Source: Reinekea marinisedimentorum
GTDB taxonomy: Bacteria > Pseudomonadota > Gammaproteobacteria > Pseudomonadales > Natronospirillaceae
Assembly (NCBI RefSeq): GCF_004341165.1
Contig: NZ_SLZR01000003.1
Span: 124,001 to 188,000 of the forward strand
Direction of reading: 5' to 3'
DNA: 64,000 bases
How positions within the stretch are numbered: the stretch's first letter is position 1; each line of letters opens with the position of its first letter. Below are positions 52,894-63,704 of this stretch, in pieces. The notes below the pieces were generated by a model. That model was not told the origin of the DNA. It searched no databases and worked only from the letters and a program-made list of their open reading frames with translations. The position numbers were made by a program, and so were the translations under genes.

Positions 52894-55215
52894 TTGGCAG
52901 AACGTTTAAAATCCTATCAATCTGATGACAGGCTTACCGAAATCCGTAAGCGCTTTCGGCATGATGCCAAATGGATTGTCTCCATGGCTATCGGCCTGTT
53001 TCTGTCATTGGCATTACTGAGCTACAGCGCCCAAGACCCTGGCTTCGATTTTTCAGGCAGTACCGGCTCGGTTAAGAACATGGCTGGCTATGCCGGCGCA
53101 TGGGTATCTTCCTTGTCGTTCTTCCTTATCGGTATATTCAGCTATTTGCTGCCGTTAATCTGTTTTTATCAGGCTTGGGTGGTCTTTCGCGAACGCTCAA
53201 ACCCTCACCCCTGGAACCCGCTGATTGTTTTGCTGCGGCTGCTGGGCTGGGTGGTATTTCTAATTGCCGGTTGTACGCTGGCGACTGTTCATATCGCCAG
53301 CAAATCCTCAAGTACCTCGGGCGGTTACCTGGGGGTGTCTGTTTCTGAAGAGCTGTTCCCTCTGTTTGGCCTGACCGGCGGAACGCTGATTTTCACCTTC
53401 ATCTGGTTATTGTCACTGACGCTGGCAGCCCATATTTCCTGGCTGGGTGTTGTCGATAAAATTGGCGAGCTGGCGTTCAATTTAATTGAGCGCTCAAAGC
53501 AAAAGGCTGAAAAGGCCCGTAAAAAGGCTCAGGAAGAAGCGCAAATCAAACAGGTTGTGGAAGACAGAAAACGCAATCTCGAAATTCAAATGGAAAAGCA
53601 ATCCAAGCGTAAGCCTCCGCAGATTAAGCCACTGAAGCCGGTAGAAAAGCAGGAGAGCAAGCGGGTCGTGAAAGAAAAGCAGAAGTCACTGTTCGATGAC
53701 CCTGAATTGCGAGGCAGCCTGCCGGAGATCAATCTGCTTACCTCATCGGTAGGGGACGACACCGGTGGTTTCAGCGAAGAAGCGCTGGAGGCCATGTCGC
53801 GTCTGCTGGAAATTAAACTCAAAGACTTTGGCGTGACGGCCGAAGTCACAGAAGTGGCACCAGGGCCGGTCATTACCCGCTTTGAGATTCAGCCGGCTGC
53901 CGGCATTAAGGTGTCCAAAATCACCAACCTTGCCAAAGACCTGGCGCGTTCCATGGCGCTGGTGAGTGTGCGGGTTGTAGAGATTATTCCCGGTAAAACC
54001 ACCGTTGGTATTGAGATACCCAACGAAAAACGCGCCATTGTGCGCCTGCACGATGTGCTCGGGTCGCCCATTTATGATCAGTCCAAGAGCGTGCTTACCA
54101 TGGGCTTGGGGCACGATATTGGTGGTACGCCTGTTGTTGCAGATCTGGCGAAAATGCCTCACCTGCTGGTTGCGGGTACTACAGGCTCCGGTAAATCGGT
54201 GGGTGTGAACTCGATGCTCTGCAGCCTGCTGTTCAAAGCAACGCCAGAGCAGGTGCGGCTGATTCTGGTAGACCCAAAAATGCTGGAGCTGAACGTTTAT
54301 GAGGGTATTCCACACCTATTGACGCCGGTAATCACCGATATGAAGGAGGCGGCTGGCGGCCTGCGCTGGTGTGTGGCCGAAATGGAGCGCCGTTACAAAC
54401 TGCTGGCTTCCGTGGGTGTTCGTAATATCGGCGGTTTCAACAAGAAAGTCACCGAAGCCGCCAAAAATGGCGAACCCATTCTGGACCCATTGTACGACCC
54501 ATCTACCGCGCTTGACCCCAGCGAGCCGGCACCGGTTCTCGAACCGTTACCGTTCATTGTGGTGGTGATCGATGAATTTGCCGACATGATGATGATTGTC
54601 GGTAAAAAGGTGGAAGAGCTGATTGCTCGTATAGCGCAAAAAGCCCGGGCTGCCGGTATTCACCTGATTCTGGCAACACAGCGGCCTTCGGTTGATGTCA
54701 TCACGGGCTTAATTAAGGCCAACATACCGACGCGCATTGCCTTTCAGGTTTCTTCGAGAATCGACTCCCGGACCATTCTGGATCAGGGTGGGGCAGAGCA
54801 GTTGCTTGGTCATGGTGACATGCTCTATATGCCACCGGGCACCAGCTTACCGATTCGTGTGCACGGAGCCTTTGTTGATGATGACGAAGTTCATGCCATT
54901 GTCGCCGATTGGAAAAAGCGCGGTGAACCCAATTATCTGGAAGAGATCGTGCAGGGTGGTGATACCGATGTACCTGGCGTGCCTTCGTTCGATGAAGACG
55001 GTGACGATCCGGAATCCGATGCATTATTTGATCAGGCAGTGGAGTTTGTTACCCAAACCCGCAAGGTGTCGATTTCTTCGGTTCAGCGAAAACTGCGCAT
55101 TGGCTATAACCGTGCTGCAAGGCTGGTCGAAGCGATGGAAGCTGCCGGCGTGGTCAGTTCTGCTGGGCATAATGGCTCCCGGGAAGTTCTGGCACCACCG
55201 CCTCCGCCCATGTAA
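52894..55215 (+). CDS. ftsK: DNA translocase FtsK
   Basis: A septal DNA pump that clears the terminus region and activates XerCD. Four transmembrane helices fill about residues 30-190; a lysine-rich linker of about 100 residues is short compared with E. coli. The motor has Walker [14 protein letters not shown] and Walker [15 protein letters not shown]; the C-terminal gamma domain ([22 protein letters not shown]) reads KOPS-type DNA. I placed the start at TTG 52894, behind AGGTGG, giving 773 aa; TTG 52837 (792 aa) is possible but overlaps the promoter. Confidence 0.95.
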   Translation: MAERLKSYQSDDRLTEIRKRFRHDAKWIVSMAIGLFLSLALLSYSAQDPGFDFSGSTGSVKNMAGYAGAWVSSLSFFLIGIFSYLLPLICFYQAWVVFRERSNPHPWNPLIVLLRLLGWVVFLIAGCTLATVHIASKSSSTSGGYLGVSVSEELFPLFGLTGGTLIFTFIWLLSLTLAAHISWLGVVDKIGELAFNLIERSKQKAEKARKKAQEEAQIKQVVEDRKRNLEIQMEKQSKRKPPQIKPLKPVEKQESKRVVKEKQKSLFDDPELRGSLPEINLLTSSVGDDTGGFSEEALEAMSRLLEIKLKDFGVTAEVTEVAPGPVITRFEIQPAAGIKVSKITNLAKDLARSMALVSVRVVEIIPGKTTVGIEIPNEKRAIVRLHDVLGSPIYDQSKSVLTMGLGHDIGGTPVVADLAKMPHLLVAGTTGSGKSVGVNSMLCSLLFKATPEQVRLILVDPKMLELNVYEGIPHLLTPVITDMKEAAGGLRWCVAEMERRYKLLASVGVRNIGGFNKKVTEAAKNGEPILDPLYDPSTALDPSEPAPVLEPLPFIVVVIDEFADMMMIVGKKVEELIARIAQKARAAGIHLILATQRPSVDVITGLIKANIPTRIAFQVSSRIDSRTILDQGGAEQLLGHGDMLYMPPGTSLPIRVHGAFVDDDEVHAIVADWKKRGEPNYLEEIVQGGDTDVPGVPSFDEDGDDPESDALFDQAVEFVTQTRKVSISSVQRKLRIGYNRAARLVEAMEAAGVVSSAGHNGSREVLAPPPPPM

Positions 55216-55242
55216 TTCACTTATAACTATTCAGAGATATTT

Positions 55243-55863
55243 ATGAAACAGCTATTGGTATCGCTCTTGTTTGTATGCACCGCATTGCCGGCATTCGCTG
55301 ACGAGGCCGCAAAACAGCAGCTCATTGAAAGCCTTGAGAAGTTCACTACCGTCAAAGCACGGTTTGAGCAAAAAACATACAGTGAGTCGTCTGCCTCACC
55401 CGATGTGGTTGAAGGCACCCTGAAGATTGAAAAGCCTTTGAAGTTTGCCTGGGTAGTGACTGCGCCGTACGAGCAGCAGGTTATTTCCGATGGTGAAACC
55501 CTTTGGGTTTACGATCCGGATCTGGAGCAGGCGACCTACCAGCCGGTAAACGAACAGGTTCAGCATTCTCCGGCAATGATACTGTCGCAACCACGCCTGA
55601 CCTTGGGGAGTGAGTATCAGGTGATCAGCGCCAGTGTTGAGAACTCTGAAGTCTATCGTCTGTTCCCGCTAAACGATCAGTCGGTATTTTCAGATATGGA
55701 AATGACGCTTTCAAATGGCACCATAGAAAACATCGTCGTCAATGATTCGCTGGGGCAGCGAACGGTCATTTCCTTCGAGGGCTTTATAGCCAACGAAAGC
55801 ATCGATGCCAGTGTCTTCGAGTTTAATCCTCCACCGGGTACAGACCTGTTCGAGCAAATGTAA
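55243..55863 (+). CDS. lolA: Outer-membrane lipoprotein carrier protein LolA
   Basis: A 206-residue periplasmic chaperone that carries lipoproteins from LolCDE to LolB. A Sec signal peptide (about 1-19, cleaved at AFA-DE) precedes an open beta-barrel; FTTVKARFEQKTY, IEKPLKFAWVVTAPYEQQVISDG and the arginine/tryptophan-bearing strands fit the family. It lies 27 bp after ftsK and 3 bp before rarA, in the order ftsK-lolA-rarA as in E. coli. Confidence 0.95.
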   Translation: MKQLLVSLLFVCTALPAFADEAAKQQLIESLEKFTTVKARFEQKTYSESSASPDVVEGTLKIEKPLKFAWVVTAPYEQQVISDGETLWVYDPDLEQATYQPVNEQVQHSPAMILSQPRLTLGSEYQVISASVENSEVYRLFPLNDQSVFSDMEMTLSNGTIENIVVNDSLGQRTVISFEGFIANESIDASVFEFNPPPGTDLFEQM

Positions 55864-55866
55864 CCG

Positions 55867-57183
55867 ATGGCCGATCTTTTCCAGAAAAACGATGCTTATC
55901 AGCCTTTGGCCGATAAGCTGAGGCCCAATAGCCTTAGCGATTATGTCGGTCAGAGCCATATTCTTGGCAAAGATAAGCCGCTGCGCAAAGCGCTGGAACA
56001 AAAGAATATCCATTCCATGATTTTCTGGGGCCCGCCGGGCGTTGGCAAAACAACTCTGGCTCAGGTTATCTCGCACACTGTCGATGCCCGGTTTCAGACC
56101 ATTTCAGCCGTACAGGCCGGGGTTAAAGACATTAAGCTGGCGGCCGAGCAGGCCAAACAAGCTAAGCATATTGGTGAGAAGACCATTCTGTTTGTCGACG
56201 AGGTTCATCGCTTTAACAAAGCTCAGCAGGATGCCTTCTTACCCTATGTAGAGAACGGCACCTTTATTTTTATTGGCGCCACGACTGAAAACCCCAGTTT
56301 TGAACTCAATTCGGCATTGCTGTCGCGTGCCCGTGTTTATGTGCTCAACAGCTTCACCGAGCAGGATTTCGAGGTTTTATGGCAGCGCGCGGTTCATCTG
56401 GAGCCCCGAATTGCGGCACTGAACCTTGATGAACCCTGCCGCACTATGCTGTTTCAGTATGCCGATGGCGATGCCCGGCGCTTTCTGAACATGCTGGAGA
56501 TCGCCGCCGACTATTTTGAGCCCGGCCACCCAATTACAAAACAGGAAATCAGCGGATTACTGCAGGCGCAGCCGCGACGGTTCGATAAAGGCGGCGAAAA
56601 TTTCTACGATCAGATCTCTGCATTTCATAAAAGCGTTCGCGGATCTTCACCCGATGGCGCCCTGTACTGGTTGTGCCGAATGCTGGATGGCGGCATAGAC
56701 CCGTTATACCTTGCCCGCAGAATGGTGCGGATTGCCTCAGAAGATATCGGCAATGCCGACCCGCGCGCTTTAACACTGGCACTTAACGCCTGGGAAGCGC
56801 AGCAGCGACTGGGAAGCCCGGAAGGCGAGCTTTCATTGGCGCAGTCGGCGGTTTATCTGGCCAGTGCGCCTAAATCGAATGCGGTTTATAAGGCGTTCAA
56901 TGAGGTGATGGCCCTGGTGCGAAATGAATCCAGTGCCGAAGTGCCGCTGCATTTGCGCAATGCACCGACGCAACTAATGAAAGACCTGGATTACGGCACT
57001 GAGTACCGTTATGCGCATGATGAGCCTAATGCCTATGCCGCGGGTGAGGTCTACTTGCCACCGGAGTATGCAGGCAAACAATTCTATAAGCCGGTTGAAC
57101 GCGGCCTGGAAAAGAAGATTGCCGACAAACTTAATTATTTAAACGAACTGGATCGAGCATCCGAAAACAAAAGGGGAGGCTAA
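55867..57183 (+). CDS. rarA: Replication-associated recombination protein RarA
   Basis: A 438-residue AAA+ ATPase (MgsA) active at stalled replication forks. Walker A GPPGVGKTTLAQ, Walker B LFVDEVHRFNKAQQDAFLP, sensor-1 FIGATTENPSFELNSALLSRA and the C-terminal tetramerisation region (SDGALYWLCRMLDGG-like: SPDGALYWLCRMLDGG) are all present. The stop overlaps the crcB start by one base. Confidence 0.96.
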   Translation: MADLFQKNDAYQPLADKLRPNSLSDYVGQSHILGKDKPLRKALEQKNIHSMIFWGPPGVGKTTLAQVISHTVDARFQTISAVQAGVKDIKLAAEQAKQAKHIGEKTILFVDEVHRFNKAQQDAFLPYVENGTFIFIGATTENPSFELNSALLSRARVYVLNSFTEQDFEVLWQRAVHLEPRIAALNLDEPCRTMLFQYADGDARRFLNMLEIAADYFEPGHPITKQEISGLLQAQPRRFDKGGENFYDQISAFHKSVRGSSPDGALYWLCRMLDGGIDPLYLARRMVRIASEDIGNADPRALTLALNAWEAQQRLGSPEGELSLAQSAVYLASAPKSNAVYKAFNEVMALVRNESSAEVPLHLRNAPTQLMKDLDYGTEYRYAHDEPNAYAAGEVYLPPEYAGKQFYKPVERGLEKKIADKLNYLNELDRASENKRGG

Positions 57184-57578
57184 TGGGCGCATTATCCATT
57201 TGGCATTGGGCCGTAATTGGCTTAGGGGGAAGTATAGGTGCAATGGGGCGATTCGCAGTCGTTACCTGGATTAATCGTCTACATGGTAGTCAATTCCCGT
57301 TTGGGACCTTTACGGTTAACGTTATTGGCAGCCTGATAATGGGCTTGGCGTTTGTGTTCTTCACCCTTAAATACCCGCAACTGCCTGGCGGTATGCGCAG
57401 CTTCGTTATGGTTGGTTTATTGGGCGCTTTTACCACCTTTTCCAGCTTTGCTTTAGAAACCCTATCGCTAATACATCAACATTATTTTACTATCGCTCTG
57501 CTGTACATGGTCGCCTCGGTAATGACCTGTGTGATTGCTGCCTCAGCCGGCTATGTACTCGGTAAATTCATTTTTTAA
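57183..57578 (+). CDS. crcB: Fluoride ion channel CrcB (Fluc)
   Basis: A 131-residue inner-membrane protein with four transmembrane helices that exports fluoride as a dimer. GGSIGAMGRFAVVTWIN, FPFGTFTVNVIGSLIMG (the channel asparagine) and GLLGAFTTFSSFALET (the phenylalanine box) are the family signatures. The ATG lies in GGAGGCTAATG, overlapping the rarA stop. It sits inside the rarA-serS transcript, and no fluoride riboswitch precedes it. Confidence 0.95.
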   Translation: MGALSIWHWAVIGLGGSIGAMGRFAVVTWINRLHGSQFPFGTFTVNVIGSLIMGLAFVFFTLKYPQLPGGMRSFVMVGLLGAFTTFSSFALETLSLIHQHYFTIALLYMVASVMTCVIAASAGYVLGKFIF

Positions 57579-58886
<1,308 letters not shown>

Positions 58887-58902
58887 GCGACACGATCTAA
58901 AG

Positions 58903-58925
58903 AAAGCCCCGAAAGGGGCTTTTTT
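58903..58925 (+). terminator. Terminator of the ftsK-serS operon
   Basis: AAAGCCCC (58903-58910), loop GAAA, GGGGCTTTTTT (58915-58925). Typical Rho-independent terminator after serS. Confidence 0.92.
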
Positions 58926-58967
58926 AAACTATGTATTAACCGTTTAACTTGCTTAGAAGGTGGTAGT

Positions 58968-60338
58968 TTGGATTATTTTCCGCTTTTTCATCGCTTCAAT
59001 GGCCAAAAGGTTCTGGTAGTAGGTGGTGGCACAATAGCCTTAAGAAAAATCACCTTGCTGGAAAAGAGTGGCGCCAGTATTCATGTTGTTGCCAAAGAGG
59101 TTCACGCTGAAATTCAGGCAAAAGCCAGTTGCACTTGCGAACAGCGTGAATACAAACCAGAAGATTTGAACGACTGTGCGCTGGTTGTGGTTGCCACCGA
59201 TAACAGTGCACTGAACAAAGAGGTTAGCGACCAGGCTAAGGCAAAAGGCCTGCTGGTGAATGTCGTTGACTCGCCAGACTTATGTAACTGCATCTTCCCC
59301 TCAATTGTTGACCGCAACCCGTTAATTGTTGCCATTACTTCCAGTGGCCAAGCGCCGGTATTGGCCCGAAGTATCCGTGCCAAGCTGGAAAGTACCATTC
59401 CTGCCAGCTATGGCCAGCTGGCACAGCTGGCATCTAAATTCCGCAGCCGGGTTAAAGCAAAATTCAGCCGGATGGATGATCGCCTGTCATTCTGGGAAAA
59501 GGTACTAAATGGCGTCATTGCGGAGCATGTTTATGCCGGCAGGCTGAAGCAGGCCGAGGCCTCGCTGGAAGCAGAGCTGAATAACCCAAAGCTTCGCAGT
59601 CGTGGCGAGGTTTATCTTGTTGGTGCCGGTCCGGGCGATCCGGATTTACTGACATTTAAAGCACTGAGGCTGATGCAGCAGGCTGATGTTGTGCTTTACG
59701 ATGCGCTGGTATCACCGCAAATTATGGAGCTGGTGCGCCGCGACGCCGAACGAGTTTACGTCGGTAAGCGCCGTGCCAACCATGCACTGCCGCAGGAGCA
59801 GATCAATCAGCAGTTGCTCGATTTAGCATTGGAAGGTAAACGCGTACTGCGATTGAAGGGCGGTGATCCTTTCATTTTCGGCCGTGGAGGTGAAGAGATC
59901 GACCTGCTGGCCGAGCACAACGTGCCGTTTCAGGTGGTGCCGGGAATTACCGCAGCATCCGGCTGTGCATCCTATTCCGGCATTCCGCTGACTCACCGCG
60001 ATTATGCCCAGTCGGTGCGCTTTGTGACCGGCCATTTAAAAGACGGCACCATGAATCTGCCCTGGAAAGAGCTGGTCGTACCCGCTCAGACTCTGGTGTT
60101 TTATATGGGCCTGGCAGGTATCAACACCATCTGCGAAGAAATGATTAAGCACGGTCGTCATGCTGATACGCCGATGGCGCTGATTCAGAAGGGTACGACA
60201 CCGGAACAGCGGGTCATAATCGGCACGCTGGGAACCATGCCGGAAATCGTACTGCGTGAGAAACCCCAGGCACCCACATTGACCATTGTCGGTGAGGTGG
60301 TTTCGTTACACTCTCACCTCAACTGGTTTCAGGCTTAG
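58968..60338 (+). CDS. cysG: Siroheme synthase CysG
   Basis: A 456-residue fusion. The N-terminal half (about 1-205) is the bifunctional precorrin-2 dehydrogenase/sirohydrochlorin ferrochelatase with the NAD motif [11 protein letters not shown] and the catalytic serine in [13 protein letters not shown]. The C-terminal half is the uroporphyrinogen-III methyltransferase with [18 protein letters not shown] and [14 protein letters not shown]. Siroheme serves sulfite and nitrite reductases. The start is TTG behind AAGGTGG. It overlaps the convergent ybiB-like gene by 4 bp. Confidence 0.96.
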   Translation: MDYFPLFHRFNGQKVLVVGGGTIALRKITLLEKSGASIHVVAKEVHAEIQAKASCTCEQREYKPEDLNDCALVVVATDNSALNKEVSDQAKAKGLLVNVVDSPDLCNCIFPSIVDRNPLIVAITSSGQAPVLARSIRAKLESTIPASYGQLAQLASKFRSRVKAKFSRMDDRLSFWEKVLNGVIAEHVYAGRLKQAEASLEAELNNPKLRSRGEVYLVGAGPGDPDLLTFKALRLMQQADVVLYDALVSPQIMELVRRDAERVYVGKRRANHALPQEQINQQLLDLALEGKRVLRLKGGDPFIFGRGGEEIDLLAEHNVPFQVVPGITAASGCASYSGIPLTHRDYAQSVRFVTGHLKDGTMNLPWKELVVPAQTLVFYMGLAGINTICEEMIKHGRHADTPMALIQKGTTPEQRVIIGTLGTMPEIVLREKPQAPTLTIVGEVVSLHSHLNWFQA

Positions 60339-61315
60339 GCCTGTAGTGGTTTACGGTTGGTCCACCACTGTAAAGCCAGTGTGTGGGCAGCTTCCGGTGA
60401 AGTGTGCTGGTGTACAGCCAGCACCAACGCAGCTGTTTGAATCACCGCCTGCTCACCATATTCATTGGCTGTTTTCCCGTTCCAAAGATCCATCAGTGGT
60501 TCCAGGCTGACGGTTTCCGGGCGGATGGCTCTTGCTGCAAGGACAGGGGGCACAACGCTCATTTCAGAAAGATTTTCGGCATTAATGGATACGGCCGTTT
60601 CACTGTCTGGACGTACCTCAAATTCGCCGCCATCACCCTTCAAAACAATGTTGTTGTTCTGGTTTAGCTGAACGGCGGTATCGTGATGCAGAGGCATATA
60701 GGCCGGGTGAAACATTCCCTGGAGTGTGGTTTTAGCCTTAAAGGGGTTTAAATGGCGCACCAGCGTATTCACTGGTGAACGCAGCCCAAGCTCCGCTTTC
60801 ATGTCGATCAGGCCGGATAACACCGGTGAGAAGCTGTTTAACGGGATATAAGCGATAGAATGCTTGCCAATGGCCTCGGCAGCTTCGCTAAGTGTTGAAA
60901 CCGAAGGGATGTTCAATGCCGAGCAGATATTTGCAGCATACTGGCGACCTTCTGTGTGTTCGCCTCCGCCGTGCATCAGAATTTTTATGCCGTTTTCCGC
61001 CAGCAGCTTGGCTGCCAGCATGTACCAGGACGGCTGTTTTTTCTTACCGGCATACGCCGGCCAGTTTACGTCTACGGAGCACTCCGGCGCCTGAATATGT
61101 TGCTCAGCCGCGCTCACCATGCCGCTGAGCTCTTCCGCAGTTTCTTCTTTAACCCGCATGAGCATTAAAAAGGCACCCAGCTGCGCAGGGGTTATGGAGC
61201 CATCCAGAATGGCGCTCATAACAAAGCCAGCTTCAGCTTCCGTCAGGTTTCTGGTGCCTTTTTTACCGCGGCCAAGGGCTCGGATGATCAGGGGCATAGA
61301 GAACGTATCTGTCAT
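60335..61315 (-). CDS. ybiB: YbiB-type glycosyl transferase-family protein (TrpD2)
   Basis: A 326-residue protein of the anthranilate phosphoribosyltransferase fold, related to TrpD but forming the YbiB/TrpD2 group. It keeps an N-terminal helical bundle ([30 protein letters not shown]) and a glycine-rich [14 protein letters not shown] loop, but lacks the TrpD KHGNR motif. E. coli YbiB binds nucleic acid and has no known enzyme activity. I chose the ATG at 61315, behind AAGG; earlier starts would overlap tusE. It closes the tusDCBE-ybiB run. Confidence 0.8.
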   Translation of the reverse strand: MTDTFSMPLIIRALGRGKKGTRNLTEAEAGFVMSAILDGSITPAQLGAFLMLMRVKEETAEELSGMVSAAEQHIQAPECSVDVNWPAYAGKKKQPSWYMLAAKLLAENGIKILMHGGGEHTEGRQYAANICSALNIPSVSTLSEAAEAIGKHSIAYIPLNSFSPVLSGLIDMKAELGLRSPVNTLVRHLNPFKAKTTLQGMFHPAYMPLHHDTAVQLNQNNNIVLKGDGGEFEVRPDSETAVSINAENLSEMSVVPPVLAARAIRPETVSLEPLMDLWNGKTANEYGEQAVIQTAALVLAVHQHTSPEAAHTLALQWWTNRKPLQA

Positions 61316-61326
61316 ATCGTTAACCT

Positions 61327-61638
61327 TCATAAGCAATTTTTCGGTTTGGGCAAACCCGCAAGCTGAGCTAATACCCGGGCCGGGCTTTCGCCGTAACGTT
61401 TCATTAACCATATGCTGTTGCCAATATCTGCACCAAACGTCGTTTTGATGTGCTTAACCAGGGGCCGCATAGGTGGTGATAGATCGAATTCAAAATAGAA
61501 AGCGCGTAAGGATTCAACAATTTCCAGATCCAGAGGCTCCAGGTTCAGGGATAGGTTTTTTGCCACGGTTTCGGTCCAGCCCTTATCCCAGCTTTGCGCA
61601 TTTAATAAAAAACCAAGGTGATCTGTTTCGTAAGACAT
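61327..61638 (-). CDS. tusE: Sulfur relay protein TusE (DsrC family)
   Basis: A 103-residue sulfur carrier that takes sulfur from TusBCD and passes it to MnmA for tRNA 2-thiouridine. DKGWTETVAKNLSLNLEPLDLEIVESLRAFY, SPPMRPLVKHIK and the penultimate cysteine at the C-terminus (KPKNCL) are DsrC/TusE marks. The single C-terminal cysteine favours TusE over true DsrC, which has two. It lies 3 bp after tusB. Confidence 0.95.
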   Translation of the reverse strand: MSYETDHLGFLLNAQSWDKGWTETVAKNLSLNLEPLDLEIVESLRAFYFEFDLSPPMRPLVKHIKTTFGADIGNSIWLMKRYGESPARVLAQLAGLPKPKNCL

Positions 61639-61641
61639 CGG

Positions 61642-61905
61642 TTACCAACTCACTGTTTTATGGGTTTCCGTCAGCGTTAACCATTCGTCATCCGAGATTA
61701 ACTGCCAGGAGCTGTGTATGGTGCCGCCGAGTTTATTGGCATCGGCTGCTCTGACCACACACTCAGCGTTGAAGGGCTTCTGCCGGAATATCAAGGGCAG
61801 TGCGCTGCCGGTCACCATACACACAGCGGGAGCGCCGGAAGTGAATACCCGGTTTAAAAACTCGAGCTCTGTGCCGGTTGGTAATCCAGTTAAATTTATC
61901 AACAT
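61642..61905 (-). CDS. tusB: Sulfur relay protein TusB (DsrH)
   Basis: An 87-residue small protein of the DsrH/TusB family, which completes the TusBCD heterohexamer. The N-terminal NLTGLPTGTELEFLNRVF and the segment GSALPLIFR are consistent with the fold, but the sequence is short and weakly conserved, and the call leans on position between tusC (one shared base) and tusE. Confidence 0.86.
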   Translation of the reverse strand: MLINLTGLPTGTELEFLNRVFTSGAPAVCMVTGSALPLIFRQKPFNAECVVRAADANKLGGTIHSSWQLISDDEWLTLTETHKTVSW

Positions 61906-62255
61906 CAGCCAAATACCTCTATATGGTCGGCGCCGTGCATCCAGCTGACAAGGGTATCTTCAGTAACGGCAGCGGTATTTTCATTGAGTTGTTGGCCCGG
62001 AAACAGTTGACCGGCATGTTCCTCAACAAAATACAGGTTTTCAGTGCCATACATTGGCAGGGCATTCAGTTGCTTCTCGATGGACTTTTCCTGCTCAGGC
62101 TGCTGACCGGTCAGCAGCCAGCTGATGCCGGACTCAAAGAAGACTACCCGGTGCTCAATCTCAAAAAGTCCCAGACTCATCAGGGCCTCAATCGATTCAA
62201 GGTGTGAACGTCCGAGATAACTGGGGCTCTTAACAATAATCAGGTTAAAACTCAT
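61905..62255 (-). CDS. tusC: Sulfur relay protein TusC (DsrF)
   Basis: A 116-residue DsrE/F-fold protein. It opens NLIIVKSPSYLGRSHLESIEALMSLGLFE and continues HRVVFFESGISWLLTGQQPE, the usual DsrF/TusC pattern. It forms the TusBCD complex that accepts sulfur from TusA. Stop and start of tusB share one base, so translation is coupled. tusA is not in this window. Confidence 0.92.
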   Translation of the reverse strand: MSFNLIIVKSPSYLGRSHLESIEALMSLGLFEIEHRVVFFESGISWLLTGQQPEQEKSIEKQLNALPMYGTENLYFVEEHAGQLFPGQQLNENTAAVTEDTLVSWMHGADHIEVFG

Positions 62256-62264
62256 CAGTCTCAG

Positions 62265-62651
62265 CTACTTGAAGGTTATGATTCTATCGGCATCGACAAA
62301 GCCAGATGCCCATTGGCCCAGCCCAGTCAGTTCAAAACAGCGATCGGCGGTCGCCATTGGCTGTTCATAGCGTTGGGCTTCGGTTTCATCCATTACACCG
62401 CGGTTGGTTGCCGCGGCAATGCATAAAAACAGCGGGATGTTATTTGCAGCCAGGCCTTGCCAGCCGGCGAGCAGATCCAATTCATCGCTGGAGGGGCTTT
62501 GCGCAGACAAGCCGGTATAGACCGCATCAAAATAAAAAAAACAGCGCACCACGATGTGGTTTCTGTTTAGGCAGAGCTGTGCAAATTGCAGTGCCTCTCT
62601 GGCGGCGTTGCTGCCCAGCGGTGAACCGTAGACATTGAGCTGATATTTCAT
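62265..62651 (-). CDS. tusD: Sulfur relay protein TusD (DsrE)
   Basis: A 128-residue DsrE-family subunit of TusBCD. The opening QLNVYGSPLGSNAAREALQFAQL, FFYFDAVYTG, and the persulfide cysteine in IPLFLCIAAATNRGV (about residue 78) are characteristic. It is the first gene of the tusDCBE-ybiB run, 9 bp before tusC. Confidence 0.94.
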   Translation of the reverse strand: MKYQLNVYGSPLGSNAAREALQFAQLCLNRNHIVVRCFFYFDAVYTGLSAQSPSSDELDLLAGWQGLAANNIPLFLCIAAATNRGVMDETEAQRYEQPMATADRCFELTGLGQWASGFVDADRIITFK

Positions 62652-62698
62652 AAGGCCTAAAAGGTTAAAGTGAATAGTGCAAGTAGATCATACAGTTG

Positions 62699-62724
62699 AA
62701 AAAAAAGCCGCATAAAGCGGCTTC
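62699..62724 (-). terminator. Terminator of yccA (minus strand)
   Basis: Read on the minus strand, AAGCCGC (plus 62717-62723) pairs with GCGGCTT (62705-62711) around a 5-nt loop and is followed by eight Ts (plus A-run 62699-62706). It ends yccA and separates it from the tus run. Confidence 0.88.
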
Positions 62725-62743
62725 TTCATAACCCGTTAGCTGA

Positions 62744-63415
62744 TCAGTCGTTGCCGGTTAAAGCAGCAACCAGGCTCAACAGATGGATAAACAGGTTGTA
62801 GATATCCATATACAGGTTGGTTGTAGCGCGAATATAGTTGGTCTCGCCACCATTTACGATACGGCTGGTATCGAACAGAATCATCAGCGACATGATCAGT
62901 ACGACGGCTGCTGAAATTGCAATGCTCAGAGCAGGAATGCTCAGGAAAATGTTTGCAATAATCGCCGCCACAATCACGACCATACCCACCATCAGGAAGC
63001 CCATCAGGAAACTGAAGTCTTTCTTAGTGGCCAGTGCGTAAAAAGACAGCGCAAAGGTCACAATGGCGGTACCACCCAGTGCCTGAGCAACAATAGCGGG
63101 GCCGGAAGGCATCGCCAGGTAGTAAGTAAGCATTGGGCCAAGGCTGGCACCCAGCAAGCCGGTGAACACGAATGTCCAGACAATCCCCATGCTGGATTCA
63201 TAAGTGCGTGGTAACACGAACCAAATAATACCTATGGCAGAAAACATCATGATCATGGAGACCATAGGCGAAATGCCAACGGCCATAGCAACAAGAGCTG
63301 TTACGGCACTGAATACCAATGTCATGGATAGCAACATGTAAGTATTCTTAAGAACTTTATTCGTTGCTAATGTCGATTGACGACCGACACTCGCAATCTG
63401 ATCGTACTGGGCCAT
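62744..63415 (-). CDS. yccA: Bax inhibitor-1/YccA family membrane protein
   Basis: A 223-residue inner-membrane protein with seven hydrophobic helices. E. coli YccA is a substrate and modulator of the FtsH protease. The N-terminal NKVLKNTYMLLSMTLVFSA, GIIWFVLPRTYES and the C-terminal TNLYMDIYNLFIHLLSLVAALTGND are the UPF0005 signature; the conserved di-aspartate seal of the family is not clear. The ATG follows CGGAGGTGG. Its place next to tusDCBE matches Pseudomonas, from memory. Confidence 0.94.
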   Translation of the reverse strand: MAQYDQIASVGRQSTLATNKVLKNTYMLLSMTLVFSAVTALVAMAVGISPMVSMIMMFSAIGIIWFVLPRTYESSMGIVWTFVFTGLLGASLGPMLTYYLAMPSGPAIVAQALGGTAIVTFALSFYALATKKDFSFLMGFLMVGMVVIVAAIIANIFLSIPALSIAISAAVVLIMSLMILFDTSRIVNGGETNYIRATTNLYMDIYNLFIHLLSLVAALTGND

Positions 63416-63455
63416 TTAAGCCACCTCCGGTTGATGTGTACGTTGTAATGCCTTA

Positions 63456-63483
63456 ATTATGTGGGTAATCACCGTCAAATCAA
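63456..63483 (-). promoter_or_regulatory. Possible promoter of yccA
   Basis: On the minus strand TTGATT (plus 63478-63483), 16-bp spacer, CATAAT (63456-63461). The -10 matches five of six bases. The leader to the ATG at 63415 is about 35 nt. Confidence 0.35.
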
Positions 63484-63674
63484 GGTTTAGCAACTTAGTT
63501 TTACGATAAGAACGTTTTATTACAAGCCCCCGCTCTCATTAAAAAGTAGTAACTCGGGGTTTGACTATTCATACGTTTGAAAATTCGGTACGGATCCATC
63601 CTGTGCAATCTAACTCTTTGATCTTGTTAATTAATTGCTGCAATTAGATTTAATTACAATTATCCTCAAATTTA

Positions 63675-63686
63675 AAACGATCGTTT
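63675..63686 (+). promoter_or_regulatory. PsrA-type operator before psrA
   Basis: A perfect 12-bp palindrome AAAC-GATC-GTTT with the spacing of the PsrA consensus, though the outer left base is A rather than C/G. It lies 19 bp before the psrA ATG, fitting autoregulation. The 63416-63660 stretch before it is AT-rich with no other clear site. Confidence 0.65.
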
Positions 63687-63704
63687 GGATTATCAGGAGT
63701 CACC

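Noticed and set aside
57100-57183. Fluoride riboswitch for crcB
   Set aside because: crcB overlaps the end of rarA; no non-coding leader exists to carry one.
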